Shown here piece by piece: positions 1-8,405 of a stretch of 64,000 nt of DNA (its first letter is position 1; the number at the start of each line of letters is the position of its first letter). The translations under genes were made by a program, and so were the position numbers. The DNA is from Actinokineospora spheciospongiae (GTDB taxonomy: Bacteria; Actinomycetota; Actinomycetes; Mycobacteriales; Pseudonocardiaceae): NCBI RefSeq assembly GCF_000564855.1, contig NZ_AYXG01000020.1, forward strand, positions 43,011 to 107,010, read 5' to 3'. The notes under the pieces were generated by a model. It did no database searches. It was not told the DNA's origin and saw only the letters and a list, made by a program, of their open reading frames with translations.

Positions 1-484
1 CGCCGACCTGCCGCCACCAGTCGGAGCTCAGCGCCGCGGCCCCCGCCGCCCGCGCCATCACGGCGAGGTCCCCGGCGTCCGCCGTCACCACCCCGTCGTA
101 GTCCGGGGGGCGCTGGGCCAGGCTCCAGCTCCGGTCCCACCGCAGGAAGGTGCGCTCGTAGATGAGCTCGCGCCCCGAGTCCAGCCCGTGCCGGGCGACC
201 AGGTCGCGGATGATCTCCTCGTCCGGGACCACCAGCAGGTCGGCGACGACGGCGTCGGCCAACCCGTCCCGCTCGACGACGGACACCGGGGGCCGGTCGC
301 CCGACCCCCGCAGGTACCCCGCCGCGACCTCCGGGGCCAGTGCCCGGATCTCCTTCTTCAAGGCCGGGTAGTCCTCGGCGAAGCTGGTGCCCAGGAGCAG
401 GACCTCGTCGGCGTCGGCGTGCCGGGAGAAGAACGCCTCGTACCCGGCGTGCAGGACCGGCAGGTACAGCAGGAGCTGCTTCAT
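1..484 (-). CDS. dCMP-deaminase-like protein, N-terminal part (runs off the window)
   Basis: The reading frame opens at an ATG that overlaps the stop of the upstream nucleotidyltransferase gene (ATGA), and it stays open to the window edge, giving about 161 residues. It starts MKQLLLYLPVLHAGY and has a region of about 135 residues that I do not recognise. The last visible residues, SSDWWRQVG, resemble the opening of the deoxycytidylate deaminase fold (S-x-C-x-R-x-VGA type). The zinc-binding motifs would lie outside the window. Translational coupling to the nucleotidyltransferase suggests the two act together, perhaps on a nucleotide or an activated sugar or alcohol. The deaminase assignment is inferred from one short motif and is tentative. 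Confidence 0.45.
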   Translation of the reverse strand, partial: MKQLLLYLPVLHAGYEAFFSRHADADEVLLLGTSFAEDYPALKKEIRALAPEVAAGYLRGSGDRPPVSVVERDGLADAVVADLLVVPDEEIIRDLVARHGLDSGRELIYERTFLRWDRSWSLAQRPPDYDGVVTADAGDLAVMARAAGAAALSSDWWRQVG

Positions 485-1080
485 CAGGTCTTCCGGAACT
501 CGTCGATCACGTCGTGGATCAGGTCGGGCAGCCGCTCGGCGAGGTGCTCGGACATGCGTTCGGCGAGGCCGAGCTGCAACAGCCGCAACCGCGCCGAGGT
601 GCTCACCGTGGCCATCCGGTCCAGCACCTCGACGTGCCCGCAGTACTTCTCCTCCAGCTCGGCGATCTCCTCGGCCGAGTACGTCTCCGCGGTGGCGACC
701 AGGACATCGGGCCGCACGGCGGAGATGAGCGACCACCGGGGCTCGTCGACGTGCTTGAGCGTCACCAGACCGACCCCGCGCTGGTGGGTGAGCATCCGCA
801 GCCGCTCCGCCTCCGGCACCGCGGGCCGCCACGGCCCCTTGCGCTTGCGCACCTTCTCGTCGCTGTCCACGCCGACGATGAGGAAGTCCCCGAACCGCCG
901 GGCGGCCTCCAGGTACATCGAATGGCCCTCGTGCAGGATGTCGAAGGTGCCGCTGGTGAGCACCACCTTCATCCCCAGGACGCGCAGCGCCTCCGCGATC
1001 TGGCTGATGGTCGCGTAATCCGACACGTAGCGGACGTCGAAGTTGGACGCGTCGGCAAACAATCCGCTGTTCGGAGCCAT
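484..1080 (-). CDS. RfaE/TagD-type cytidylyltransferase-like protein
   Basis: This 198-residue protein has the nucleotidyltransferase fold. GTFDILHEGH at residues 44-53 carries the HxGH-type nucleotide-binding motif, and VSTSARL near residues 159-165 corresponds to the family's ISTTKL-like C-terminal motif. Family members transfer CMP or AMP to a phosphorylated substrate and release pyrophosphate; the substrate here is unknown. I chose the ATG at 1080 because GGAAGAAG lies about 4 bases upstream; a longer upstream reading frame has no coding character. The gene is coupled by ATGA to the deaminase-like gene downstream. About 700 bases separate it from the oppositely oriented locus starting at 1791. 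The general enzyme class is secure and the exact reaction is not. Confidence 0.8.
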   Translation of the reverse strand: MAPNSGLFADASNFDVRYVSDYATISQIAEALRVLGMKVVLTSGTFDILHEGHSMYLEAARRFGDFLIVGVDSDEKVRKRKGPWRPAVPEAERLRMLTHQRGVGLVTLKHVDEPRWSLISAVRPDVLVATAETYSAEEIAELEEKYCGHVEVLDRMATVSTSARLRLLQLGLAERMSEHLAERLPDLIHDVIDEFRKT

Positions 1081-1790
1081 CAGTCTTCTTCCGCGCAGGT
1101 GAGCTGTCGATTCCGGGAAAGCACCGCGGCAGGCGGGCGGACGACGGCCCGGTGCCCGGATTCCACCCGCACAGCGCCTCCCGCCGATCGCCTCGTCGCC
1201 CATCCGGCAATATGCCGTGCGTCACTCCACCGGAGCACGGACTTCGCCGATGCTAGCCGCGCCCGGAAGTGTCGTGGCGGGCAGGTCGCTGCGAAACGCC
1301 GACCACGATCAACACCCGCGCCACCCCGAAACCGCCGCGCCGCCGCCCGCCGGTCCTGGCTGGCCGGGCTGACCTGGACCTGCCGGGCCGACGAGATCAC
1401 CGAGGTGGCCCGTGCACCGCCGGGGTGGAGCGGAAAGCGGGACGCCACGCCATCGGAAGATGGGGTGAGCGTGGCTGCGGGACGCGCTGGAGCGGGCAAG
1501 CACGGCGACAGGACACACCGCGTGCCAGGCATCTGTCGGTTTCCACCGATCAGGTGGGCATCGGGTTCGGAAGGACCAGTGGTCTCGTCGACCGCGCACG
1601 CGTGGTGTGCGACCACCTTCCTGCCTCTGCCGGAATGCTGGTGAGGTGTTCCGTCGGCGGTTCAACAGGTTTCAACAGGAACTTCTCCGCGTCTCTTGTT
1701 CGATTTGCTCGTGCCGGTGTTGACTCGGTGGGGAACTTCGATCGACACGACGGTTGATTCCCGGCCATCGATGCGGAGGAGGGTATTGCG
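1081..1790. other. Divergent intergenic region without a convincing gene
   Basis: About 710 bases lie between the minus-strand nucleotidyltransferase and the plus-strand locus at 1791. Overlapping open frames here lack ribosome-binding sites and recognisable protein features. A TTGACT hexamer at 1720-1725 could be a -35 element for the 1791 operon, but I see no clear -10. A tandem ttcaacag repeat lies near 1660-1680. The region probably holds promoters for both directions. Confidence 0.4.
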
Positions 1791-2438
1791 GTGGACGCCG
1801 GTACGCTCGTGAACGAGCTCGACCTCCCGGTCCGGCAGCACGTGGAGAACAACGAATTCCTCGCCGCCGCGCGGAACGGGCGACTGGACGAGAAGCAGGT
1901 CCAGCGGCTGGTGCAGGTCGAATTCCAGACGCAGGAGGCGGAATTCGCGACCTACCCGCTGCTGGCCGTGCGGTTCCGGCACGAGGTGCCCGCGGGCCTG
2001 TTCGTCCACGTCGCCGACACGATTCTGCGGGCCAGGCGGTTCCTGGTGCGGGACGTGGTGGGCGCGGTGGGGCTGGACGTGGAGGAGTTGCGGCGCGCAC
2101 CGTTGTCGACGGCGACGCGGGAAGCAGCGGACATGTTCTCCTGGATGGGGTTGCACGCCGGTGCCGGTGAGGCGGCGCTGGTCGCCCGGACCGATTTCCT
2201 GCTGTGGACGGCGGCGTGCGCCGCGCTGCTGGACGTCCTGCCCGGCAGCGGCGTCCCCGAGGTGCTGATCTCGTACCTGGAGCAGTACGCCGAGCCGCCC
2301 GCGGCGGTCGTCGACGGCGCGGTGGAGGTCGTGGACTTCGCGTTGGCCGCGGGCGAGGAGGCGGACCGGGTGGTCCGCAGCGCGCCGGGGGTGGAACCGA
2401 TGCTCGGCACCCTGTGGCACTTCGCCGCGGCGGGCTGA
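1791..2438 (+). CDS. Heme-oxygenase-like/TenA-like helical protein
   Basis: This 215-residue, largely alpha-helical protein resembles the heme-oxygenase-like superfamily (TenA, PqqC, CADD and the HDO diiron oxidases). The similarity lies in the N-terminal helices (residues 15-65, with the G-x-L-x-x-x-Q-V-Q-R-L-V-Q-x-E pattern) and the overall length. I cannot assign iron ligands by eye. The GTG start at 1791 is preceded by a strong GGAGGAGGG at 1775-1783, which decides the start. It is the first gene of a run in which the GCS2-type ligase follows after 12 bases and the flavoenzyme-amidohydrolase fusion overlaps that gene, so an oxidative or accessory role in the same pathway is inferred. It could instead be a non-catalytic relative. 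Confidence 0.5.
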   Translation: MDAGTLVNELDLPVRQHVENNEFLAAARNGRLDEKQVQRLVQVEFQTQEAEFATYPLLAVRFRHEVPAGLFVHVADTILRARRFLVRDVVGAVGLDVEELRRAPLSTATREAADMFSWMGLHAGAGEAALVARTDFLLWTAACAALLDVLPGSGVPEVLISYLEQYAEPPAAVVDGAVEVVDFALAAGEEADRVVRSAPGVEPMLGTLWHFAAAG

Positions 2439-2450
2439 GCGGCACCCCCG

Positions 2451-3935
2451 ATGGGCGTGCGGATCGACACCGAGGCGTTCACCGACCGCGACCGCGAGGT
2501 CTTCCGCCGTCGCCTGGAGGACTCGCTGGTCGTGCTGGACACCGTCCTGCGGCGGCCCGGTTTCGGCGGACCCCCCGACACGGTGGGCGCGGAGTTGGAG
2601 GTCTTCCTCGTCACCGAGGACGGCACCCCGGCGCCGGTGAACCTGGAGGTGATCGCCGCGGCGGGCGACCACCGGCTCACCCACGAGGTCGGCCGCTACA
2701 ACCTGGAGCTCAACCTGACCCCCGGGCGCGTCGCGGGCAGGCCGTTCACCGCCCTGCGGACCGAGGTCGGGGCGGTGCTGCGACTGGTGGCCGACGCGGG
2801 CGGGCGGTTCGGGGCACTTCCCCTGACCACCGGGATGCTGCCGACCCTGCGCCCTGGCGACTTCGGCCGCGACATGATCACCGACGTGTCGCGGTACCGG
2901 GTGCTCGACCGGGAGCTGCGCCGCCGCAGGGACGCGCCGTTGCGCATCGGCATCAGCGGCGCGGACGAGTGTGTCATCGAGGCGGACTCCATCGCGGTGC
3001 AGGCCGCCTGCTGCTCGTGGCAGGTCCACCTCACCGCGGCCCCGGACCGGTTGGCGATCACCCACGACGCGGTGCAACTGGCGACGGCGCCGCTGCTCGC
3101 GGTGTCCGGGAACTCGCCGCTGCTGCTGGGGCGGCGGCTGTGGTCGGAAACCAGGATCGCCCTGTACGAGCAGGGGATGGGCGACCACGCCACCGCCGCC
3201 GCGACCGGGACCCTGCCCCGGGTGACCTTCGGTTCCGGGTGGACGGACGCGGCGACGGGGGTCTTCGCGGACGTGGTGCGCAACCACGACGTCCTCGTTC
3301 CCGAGGTGTCCGACGAGGACCCGCTGACGGCGCTGCGGCGGGGCCGCGTCCCGGGCCTGGACGAGTTGCGCCTGCACCAGAGCACCGTGTGGCGGTGGAA
3401 CCGCCCGGTGTACGACCCGGCGGGCAACGTGCGGGTCGAGGCGCGCGCCCTGCCCTCCGGCCCCACCCCGGTCGACATGGCGGCCAACGCGGCGTTCCTG
3501 GTGGGGCTGAGCAGGCACCTGGCCACCACGGGGAGCGGGTTCACCGCCGTCGTGCCGTTCGACGCGGCGAAGGACAACTTCCACCGGGCCGCGGCGATCG
3601 GTCCCCGGGCGCTGCTGCGGTGGCCGTTCCCCGGTGGCCTCCGCGTGCTCCCCGCCGCCGACCTGGTGCGCGCGCTGCTCCCGGCGGCGGCCGACGGGCT
3701 GCGCGACCTCGGCGTCGACCGCGCCGAGGTCGACCGGTACCTGTCGGTGCTGGAGCACCGCGCCGCCACCGGGCGGACCGGCGCGCGGTGGCAACGGGGC
3801 GCCTTCGAGGCGCTGCGGCGGCGCTCGTCCACCGAACGGGCGCTGCGCGAGTCGGTCCACCGCTACCGCGAACTGAGCACCACCGATGAGCCGGTGCACA
3901 CCTGGCCGGCCCCGTCCCGAGGAGCACCCTGGTGA
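2451..3935 (+). CDS. GCS2-type glutamate-cysteine-ligase-like enzyme
   Basis: This 494-residue protein belongs to the carboxylate-amine ligase group of the glutamine-synthetase-like fold. VGAELEVFL near residue 45 is the family's ATP/metal-binding glutamate motif, and RYNLELNLTP near residue 82 is the second conserved glutamate strand. Relatives include plant- and bacterial-type glutamate-cysteine ligases (GshA2, EgtA), which form gamma-glutamyl amides at the cost of ATP. The locus contains a decarboxylase (amine source) and an oxidase-amidohydrolase (acid source), so ligation of such products is a reasonable inference, but no substrate can be read. The stop overlaps the next start (GTGA). 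The ATG at 2451 has only a weak ribosome-binding site and is probably coupled to the gene before it. Confidence 0.7.
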   Translation: MGVRIDTEAFTDRDREVFRRRLEDSLVVLDTVLRRPGFGGPPDTVGAELEVFLVTEDGTPAPVNLEVIAAAGDHRLTHEVGRYNLELNLTPGRVAGRPFTALRTEVGAVLRLVADAGGRFGALPLTTGMLPTLRPGDFGRDMITDVSRYRVLDRELRRRRDAPLRIGISGADECVIEADSIAVQAACCSWQVHLTAAPDRLAITHDAVQLATAPLLAVSGNSPLLLGRRLWSETRIALYEQGMGDHATAAATGTLPRVTFGSGWTDAATGVFADVVRNHDVLVPEVSDEDPLTALRRGRVPGLDELRLHQSTVWRWNRPVYDPAGNVRVEARALPSGPTPVDMAANAAFLVGLSRHLATTGSGFTAVVPFDAAKDNFHRAAAIGPRALLRWPFPGGLRVLPAADLVRALLPAAADGLRDLGVDRAEVDRYLSVLEHRAATGRTGARWQRGAFEALRRRSSTERALRESVHRYRELSTTDEPVHTWPAPSRGAPW

Positions 3936-6922
3936 GCACCCCGCCCCCCGCCGCCGACCTCCAGGTCGACTTCCCCTTCGACTACGCCGCCCACGTGGCG
4001 GGCGGGCGGCGCATCGGTCGCCTGCCCGCGAGCGCCCTGGGCACCCGCGTCGCGGTGATCGGTACCGGCGGCAGCGGGTTGACCGCCGCCTACGAACTGC
4101 TCCGCGTGGGCGCCACCCCGATCCTGTACGAGGCCGAGCGCTCCCCGGACGGCCCCGGCGGCAGGCGGTTGGGCGGGCGGATGCACTCGCGGCGGCTGGC
4201 CCCCGCCGACAGCGCGGTGGTGGAACTGGGGTGCATGCGCGCCCCCGACTCCGCCCGGCTGCTGCGGCACTACGCCGACCTGTTCGGCCTGCACTGGCAA
4301 CCCTTCCGCGACGAGTACGCCCCGGGCACCACCCCGCGCACGGTCCTCGACGTCGACGGCCGCACCCGCGCCGTCGGCGAGATCACCGACCTGTACCCCG
4401 AGGACGAGGTGTTCCGGCAGGCGCACACCCGGTGGCTGGAAGCGCTGGAGCGGATCGGGCTCACCGACCTGCGCCGGGCGGTGGCCGCGCGGGACCCGGA
4501 GGGGATTCGGCGGCGGTGGGCGGCCCTGCTCGGCCGCTACGAGCAGTGGACCTTCCACCGCTTCCTGCTCGACCCCGACGGCGCCGGGCTGACCTGGGAC
4601 CAGGCTCGCGTGCTGGGCACCGCCGGGGTGGGCACGGCGGCCTGGGACTGCTTCTTCGGACTCGCGTTCACCGAGGTCGCGCGGCTGCTGCTGGCCACGG
4701 AGGGCGCCGAGGTGTTCCACCTGCGCGAAGGCATGGCCGCGGTGGCCGACGGGTTCTGGGAGCACCGCACCGGCCTGCCCGACGGCCGCTTCACCAGCCT
4801 GGCGGAGGTCAACGACGGGGCGCCGAGGCCGGGGGTGGTCACCCTGGAGGTCGGCGAGGACGCCACCGAGGGCGTGGTCGTGCACGACGAGGACGGCCGG
4901 GCGGACTGGTTCCCCGCCGTCGTCTTCACCCCGCAACTGCACGTGCTGGAGACCTCCGTGCGGGTCCGCCCGCTGCGCCCCGGCGGCGCACCGCCCTTCG
5001 GGCCCAGGTTGCTGCGCGCCATCCGCAGGCTCAGCTACTGGCAGTCGGCCAAGACCGTCCTGGTGACCGAGACGCCGTTCTGGATCGGCACCAGCCTCGA
5101 CGGGGTGACCCTGACCGACCGGTTGCCGCGCGCGACCTACACGATGGACTTCGGCGAGCCGAGGGAGCCGGGCGGCAGGCGGTCGGTGCTCGTGCTCAGC
5201 TTCACCTGGGCCGAGGACTCCATGAAGGTCGCCTCGTCCACCCTGGAGGAACGGGTGGGGGCGTTCGTCGACGAGCTGTGCGAGATCCACCCGGAGGTGG
5301 CCGAGGAGCTGCGCCGTCAGGTCGCCGCGGGCGTCACCCGCACCATCTCCTGGGAGGGGGAGCGCAACTTCAAGGGCATCTGCCGGTTCTCGCGGCCGGG
5401 GGAGTACCCCTACCAGTGGGACCTGTTCTCGCACTTCGTGAAAGGCGCCGCGGGCGTGCCGGGCGAGCCGGCCAACCCGCTGTTCCTGGCGGGCGACGAC
5501 GTGTCGTGGTCCCCCGGGTGGCTCGACCACGCCATGGCCTCCGGGCTGAACGCGGCCTGGGGCGTGCTGGACTGCCTGGGCGGCAAGACCACGTCGGACA
5601 ACCCGGGACCCGGCGACGTCTGGCAGCGCGAGCACCACCGCCCGCTGACGCCCGCCGAGGTCGTGGACCGGCAGGTGCCGAGCCGACCGCCCACCACGAC
5701 CAGCCCCCGCGACACCGCCCACGACGAGTTCGTGGTGACCGCCGACCGCCTGTGGGACGGGGAGCGCATGCGCCCGGCCGCCGAGGCGCGGGTGCTGGTG
5801 CGACAGGGGCGCGTCGAGCAGGTGGGCGCGCGGGTGACCGGGTCGCCGACGGCGCAGAGCATCGACCTGCCGGGGCACACGCTGCTGCCGGGCCTGGTCG
5901 ACTGCCACGTGCACGTGCTGGACGAATCGCTGAACACCGCCTCCATCGGGGAGCAGACCCTCCGGGCGCTCCCGGCGATGCGGACGCTGCTGGACAACGG
6001 GTTCACCACGGTCCGCGACCTGGGCAGCGCCGACTACCCCAGCACGATCGACCTGCGCCAGGCGGTCGAGGAAGGCCTGGTCGTCGGGCCTCGCCTGCTC
6101 ACCGCGCCCAACATCATCTCCGCCCGGGGCGGGCACGGTGACAAGGAACCGGACCTCACCACCCGGTTCGGCATCGAGGTCGGCACCCTGGCCGACGGCA
6201 CCGCCGAGGTGGTCGCCCAGGTCCGCAGGCAGGTCCGGGCGGGCGCCGACTGGATCAAGTTCGCCGCCAGCGGCGGGTTCGGCACGCCCTCGGACCACCC
6301 GGCCGCGGTGACCTACACGCAGGCCGAGATGACCGCGCTGGTCGCCGCCGCCACCGACCTGGGACTGCCGTGCGCGGTGCACGCGTTCAACGACGAGGCG
6401 GTGCGCCGCGCGGTACGCGCCGGGGTGCGCTCGGTCGAGCACGCGAACCTGGCGGGCGCCGACACCCTCGCGCTGCTCGCCGAACGCGACATCTACCTGG
6501 TGCCCACGCTGCACGTGGTGTTCCACCACGTCGACCGGCTCGACGACGAGGACTTCTGGGAGGGCAAACCGGATGTCCTGCGCGCCAAGTTCCGCGACTG
6601 CGCGGAGTCGCTGCGGTCCTCGGCCGCCCTCCTGGCCGACAGCGACGTGCGACTGGCCTTCGGCACCGACGCCAGCGTGATCCCCTACGCGGACACGTGG
6701 CGGGAGTTCACCACCATGGCGCGGGTCGGCATCGGGGCCGAGCGGATTCTCAGGTCGGCGACGTCGGTGGCGGCCGACCTGCTGCGGCAACCCGACCTCG
6801 GCCGGGTGCGGCCCGGCGCGGTCGGCGACCTGGTCGCGGTCCCCGGCGACCCCACCGAGGACATGGGCGTCATGGGCGAGGTGGACTTCATCATGCAGGC
6901 GGGCACCGTGCGCAAGCCCTGA
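3932..6922 (+). CDS. Fusion: tryptophan-2-monooxygenase-like flavoenzyme plus metallo-amidohydrolase
   Basis: A single 996-residue protein joins two enzymes. Residues about 38-555 form an FAD amine oxidase. The Rossmann motif VIGTGGSGL lies at 42-50, RLGGRM lies just after it, and the C-terminal FAD motif FLAGDDVSWSPGW resembles bacterial tryptophan/phenylalanine 2-monooxygenases, which turn an amino acid into the one-carbon-shorter amide. Residues about 598-996 form an imidazolonepropionase-type amidohydrolase: HVH near 656, the candidate carboxylated lysine in DWIKFAASGG near 774, histidines in AVHAF and SVEHAN, and the aspartate in FGTDAS near 911. The order mirrors IaaM then IaaH, but the hydrolase comes from a different superfamily. 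I infer conversion of an amino acid to amide to acid on one chain. The GTG start overlaps the previous stop. Confidence 0.85.
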   Translation: MSTPPPAADLQVDFPFDYAAHVAGGRRIGRLPASALGTRVAVIGTGGSGLTAAYELLRVGATPILYEAERSPDGPGGRRLGGRMHSRRLAPADSAVVELGCMRAPDSARLLRHYADLFGLHWQPFRDEYAPGTTPRTVLDVDGRTRAVGEITDLYPEDEVFRQAHTRWLEALERIGLTDLRRAVAARDPEGIRRRWAALLGRYEQWTFHRFLLDPDGAGLTWDQARVLGTAGVGTAAWDCFFGLAFTEVARLLLATEGAEVFHLREGMAAVADGFWEHRTGLPDGRFTSLAEVNDGAPRPGVVTLEVGEDATEGVVVHDEDGRADWFPAVVFTPQLHVLETSVRVRPLRPGGAPPFGPRLLRAIRRLSYWQSAKTVLVTETPFWIGTSLDGVTLTDRLPRATYTMDFGEPREPGGRRSVLVLSFTWAEDSMKVASSTLEERVGAFVDELCEIHPEVAEELRRQVAAGVTRTISWEGERNFKGICRFSRPGEYPYQWDLFSHFVKGAAGVPGEPANPLFLAGDDVSWSPGWLDHAMASGLNAAWGVLDCLGGKTTSDNPGPGDVWQREHHRPLTPAEVVDRQVPSRPPTTTSPRDTAHDEFVVTADRLWDGERMRPAAEARVLVRQGRVEQVGARVTGSPTAQSIDLPGHTLLPGLVDCHVHVLDESLNTASIGEQTLRALPAMRTLLDNGFTTVRDLGSADYPSTIDLRQAVEEGLVVGPRLLTAPNIISARGGHGDKEPDLTTRFGIEVGTLADGTAEVVAQVRRQVRAGADWIKFAASGGFGTPSDHPAAVTYTQAEMTALVAAATDLGLPCAVHAFNDEAVRRAVRAGVRSVEHANLAGADTLALLAERDIYLVPTLHVVFHHVDRLDDEDFWEGKPDVLRAKFRDCAESLRSSAALLADSDVRLAFGTDASVIPYADTWREFTTMARVGIGAERILRSATSVAADLLRQPDLGRVRPGAVGDLVAVPGDPTEDMGVMGEVDFIMQAGTVRKP

Positions 6923-6946
6923 ACCCCGGACCGCGTCCCCAGCGGG

Positions 6947-8092
6947 TCAACCGAGGTCGGCCAGCTCCGCGCACAGCTCGTCGACCTGCTGTTCGGTGAC
7001 GTGCGGCATGACCACCAGCGCGGCGTGCTCCTCGTCGTGCACCAGGTGCCAGCGGCGGCAGAAGTCCGCCGGGGGCCGGTCGAACAGCACGATGGTCCCC
7101 CCGCGCGCCCGGCTCGGGTTGCGGCCCACCTCGGCGAGCCCGCGCTGGGCGTGGGCGGCGGTGCGGTGGCACCGGCGGGCCAGGTCGGCCACCCCGCGCC
7201 TGCCCAGTCGGCGGAGTTCGTGCCACAGCAGCACCGGCGCCAGCGCGTCCCGCGAACCGGTGATGGTGTCGTCGTCGGACCCGACGGCGACCCCCTCCGC
7301 GCGGATGGTGGCGACGTCGGCCTCCGGGACCAGGACCACCCCGCAGGGCACCGGGCACCCGATCACCTTGTGCCCGCTCATGGCGACGCTGTCGGCCCCC
7401 GAGGCGAGGTTCCACGGGATCGCCTCGTCGCCGAACTCGGCCAGGATGCCGCCGAAGGCCGCGTCGCAGTGCACCCAGCTCCGCTCGACCCCCGCCGCCG
7501 CGAGCGCGCGGCGCACCCCGGGCAGGTCGTCCACCGCACCGCGCCCGGTCGTGCCGATCGTCACCGCGACCACCGCCGCCCGACCGGGGTGCCGGGCCAG
7601 TTCCCCGACCAGGGCCGTGGTGTCCAGCGTGCCGTCGGGCCGGGTGCGCACCGCGACGTGGGGCATCCGCAGCAGCCTGGCCAGCTTCGGCAGCGAGTAG
7701 TGCGCCTCGGCCGAGGCGTAGAGCACCGCGTCGGGGTGGCGTTCCCGCGCCACCCACACCGCGAACGTGTTGCTCTCGGTGCCGCCGCTGGTGAGGTAGC
7801 CGAACACCCGGGACGGGTCGCCACCGGCCAGGGCGGTGAAGAAGTCCAGCACCGCCACCTCGAACGGCTTGGTGTCGATCCGGTACGCGCTCTCCGCGCG
7901 CGGGTTGCCGACGTTGTTGCCGTGCACGGCGAGGAATTCCGCCAGGGGGCGGCAGTCGAAGTCGAGGTTCACCGGGAAGCCCACCATGCGCTCGCTCTCC
8001 GCGCGCATCCACCGCACCGCTTCCGCCAGCGGGTCGACGTCCGGGTTCGCGTCCTCGCCGATGCGGAGCCGGTCGGGGTCGAAGAGTTCCAC
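6947..8092 (-). CDS. PLP-dependent decarboxylase, histidine-decarboxylase-like (group II)
   Basis: This 381-residue protein has the full fold-type I decarboxylase pattern: GNPxxxSxYxxDTKPFE near 62-78, TSGGTESN at 101-108, cofactor-stacking H131, D210 in the HCDAAFGG strand, and the PLP lysine K242 in SGHKVIGCPVPCG. The SGHK-IGxPxPCG form is typical of PLP histidine decarboxylases of the Morganella type and of plant serine decarboxylases. It is therefore expected to make an amine such as histamine, though the substrate is not proven. The GTG at 8092 follows GGAGGTGG at 5-6 bases; a longer frame to 8191 has no site. It is convergent with the oxidase-amidohydrolase fusion, with only 24 bases between stops, so the four genes probably form one functional locus. 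Confidence 0.85.
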   Translation of the reverse strand: MELFDPDRLRIGEDANPDVDPLAEAVRWMRAESERMVGFPVNLDFDCRPLAEFLAVHGNNVGNPRAESAYRIDTKPFEVAVLDFFTALAGGDPSRVFGYLTSGGTESNTFAVWVARERHPDAVLYASAEAHYSLPKLARLLRMPHVAVRTRPDGTLDTTALVGELARHPGRAAVVAVTIGTTGRGAVDDLPGVRRALAAAGVERSWVHCDAAFGGILAEFGDEAIPWNLASGADSVAMSGHKVIGCPVPCGVVLVPEADVATIRAEGVAVGSDDDTITGSRDALAPVLLWHELRRLGRRGVADLARRCHRTAAHAQRGLAEVGRNPSRARGGTIVLFDRPPADFCRRWHLVHDEEHAALVVMPHVTEQQVDELCAELADLG

Positions 8093-8193
8093 GGTCGTCC
8101 ACCTCCACCGGGATCGTGAATGCCAATGTAGTGGCGTGCCGGGGGAGGCGGCAGGGCCATTCAGGCTGTTCGCGGGTTGTCGGCATCCCAAGA

Positions 8194-8203
8194 GGAATAT
8201 TCC
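8194..8203. promoter_or_regulatory. Perfect 10-base palindrome in the divergent promoter region
   Basis: The sequence GGAATATTCC is a perfect palindrome and locally AT-rich in the roughly 310-base gap between the divergently transcribed decarboxylase gene (start 8092) and the regulator gene (start 8406). The position suits an operator or the core of overlapping promoters. No protein can be assigned, and a 10-base palindrome can arise by chance. Confidence 0.3.
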
Positions 8204-8405
8204 GCTCCGGCTGGCCGGTTCCTGTTGTCCCGCAGCACTTGTGGCCGGTTGGCACTGGCCGCCGCCTCACCCGAAGGAGCTATGGTCGCGGTGGGAGGGC
8301 CGTGCTTGAATGAAAAGGCGGGATCTCCGGAAAGCGGTCAGGTATTTGTTCGGCACGCCGGTTTCGGGCCGGTGTGGCGGTCGAAGCTGTCAGGAGAACT
8401 GGACG

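Noticed and set aside
1269..1757. Possible gene in the 1081-1790 gap
   Set aside because: The frame has no ribosome-binding site, no family features, and runs into the promoter region of the 1791 operon.
1662..6790. Long minus-strand frames opposite the GCS2-type and oxidase-amidohydrolase genes
   Set aside because: Low-complexity Arg/Pro/Gly/His composition and no family motifs; the plus-strand genes have clear enzymes with start-stop overlaps.
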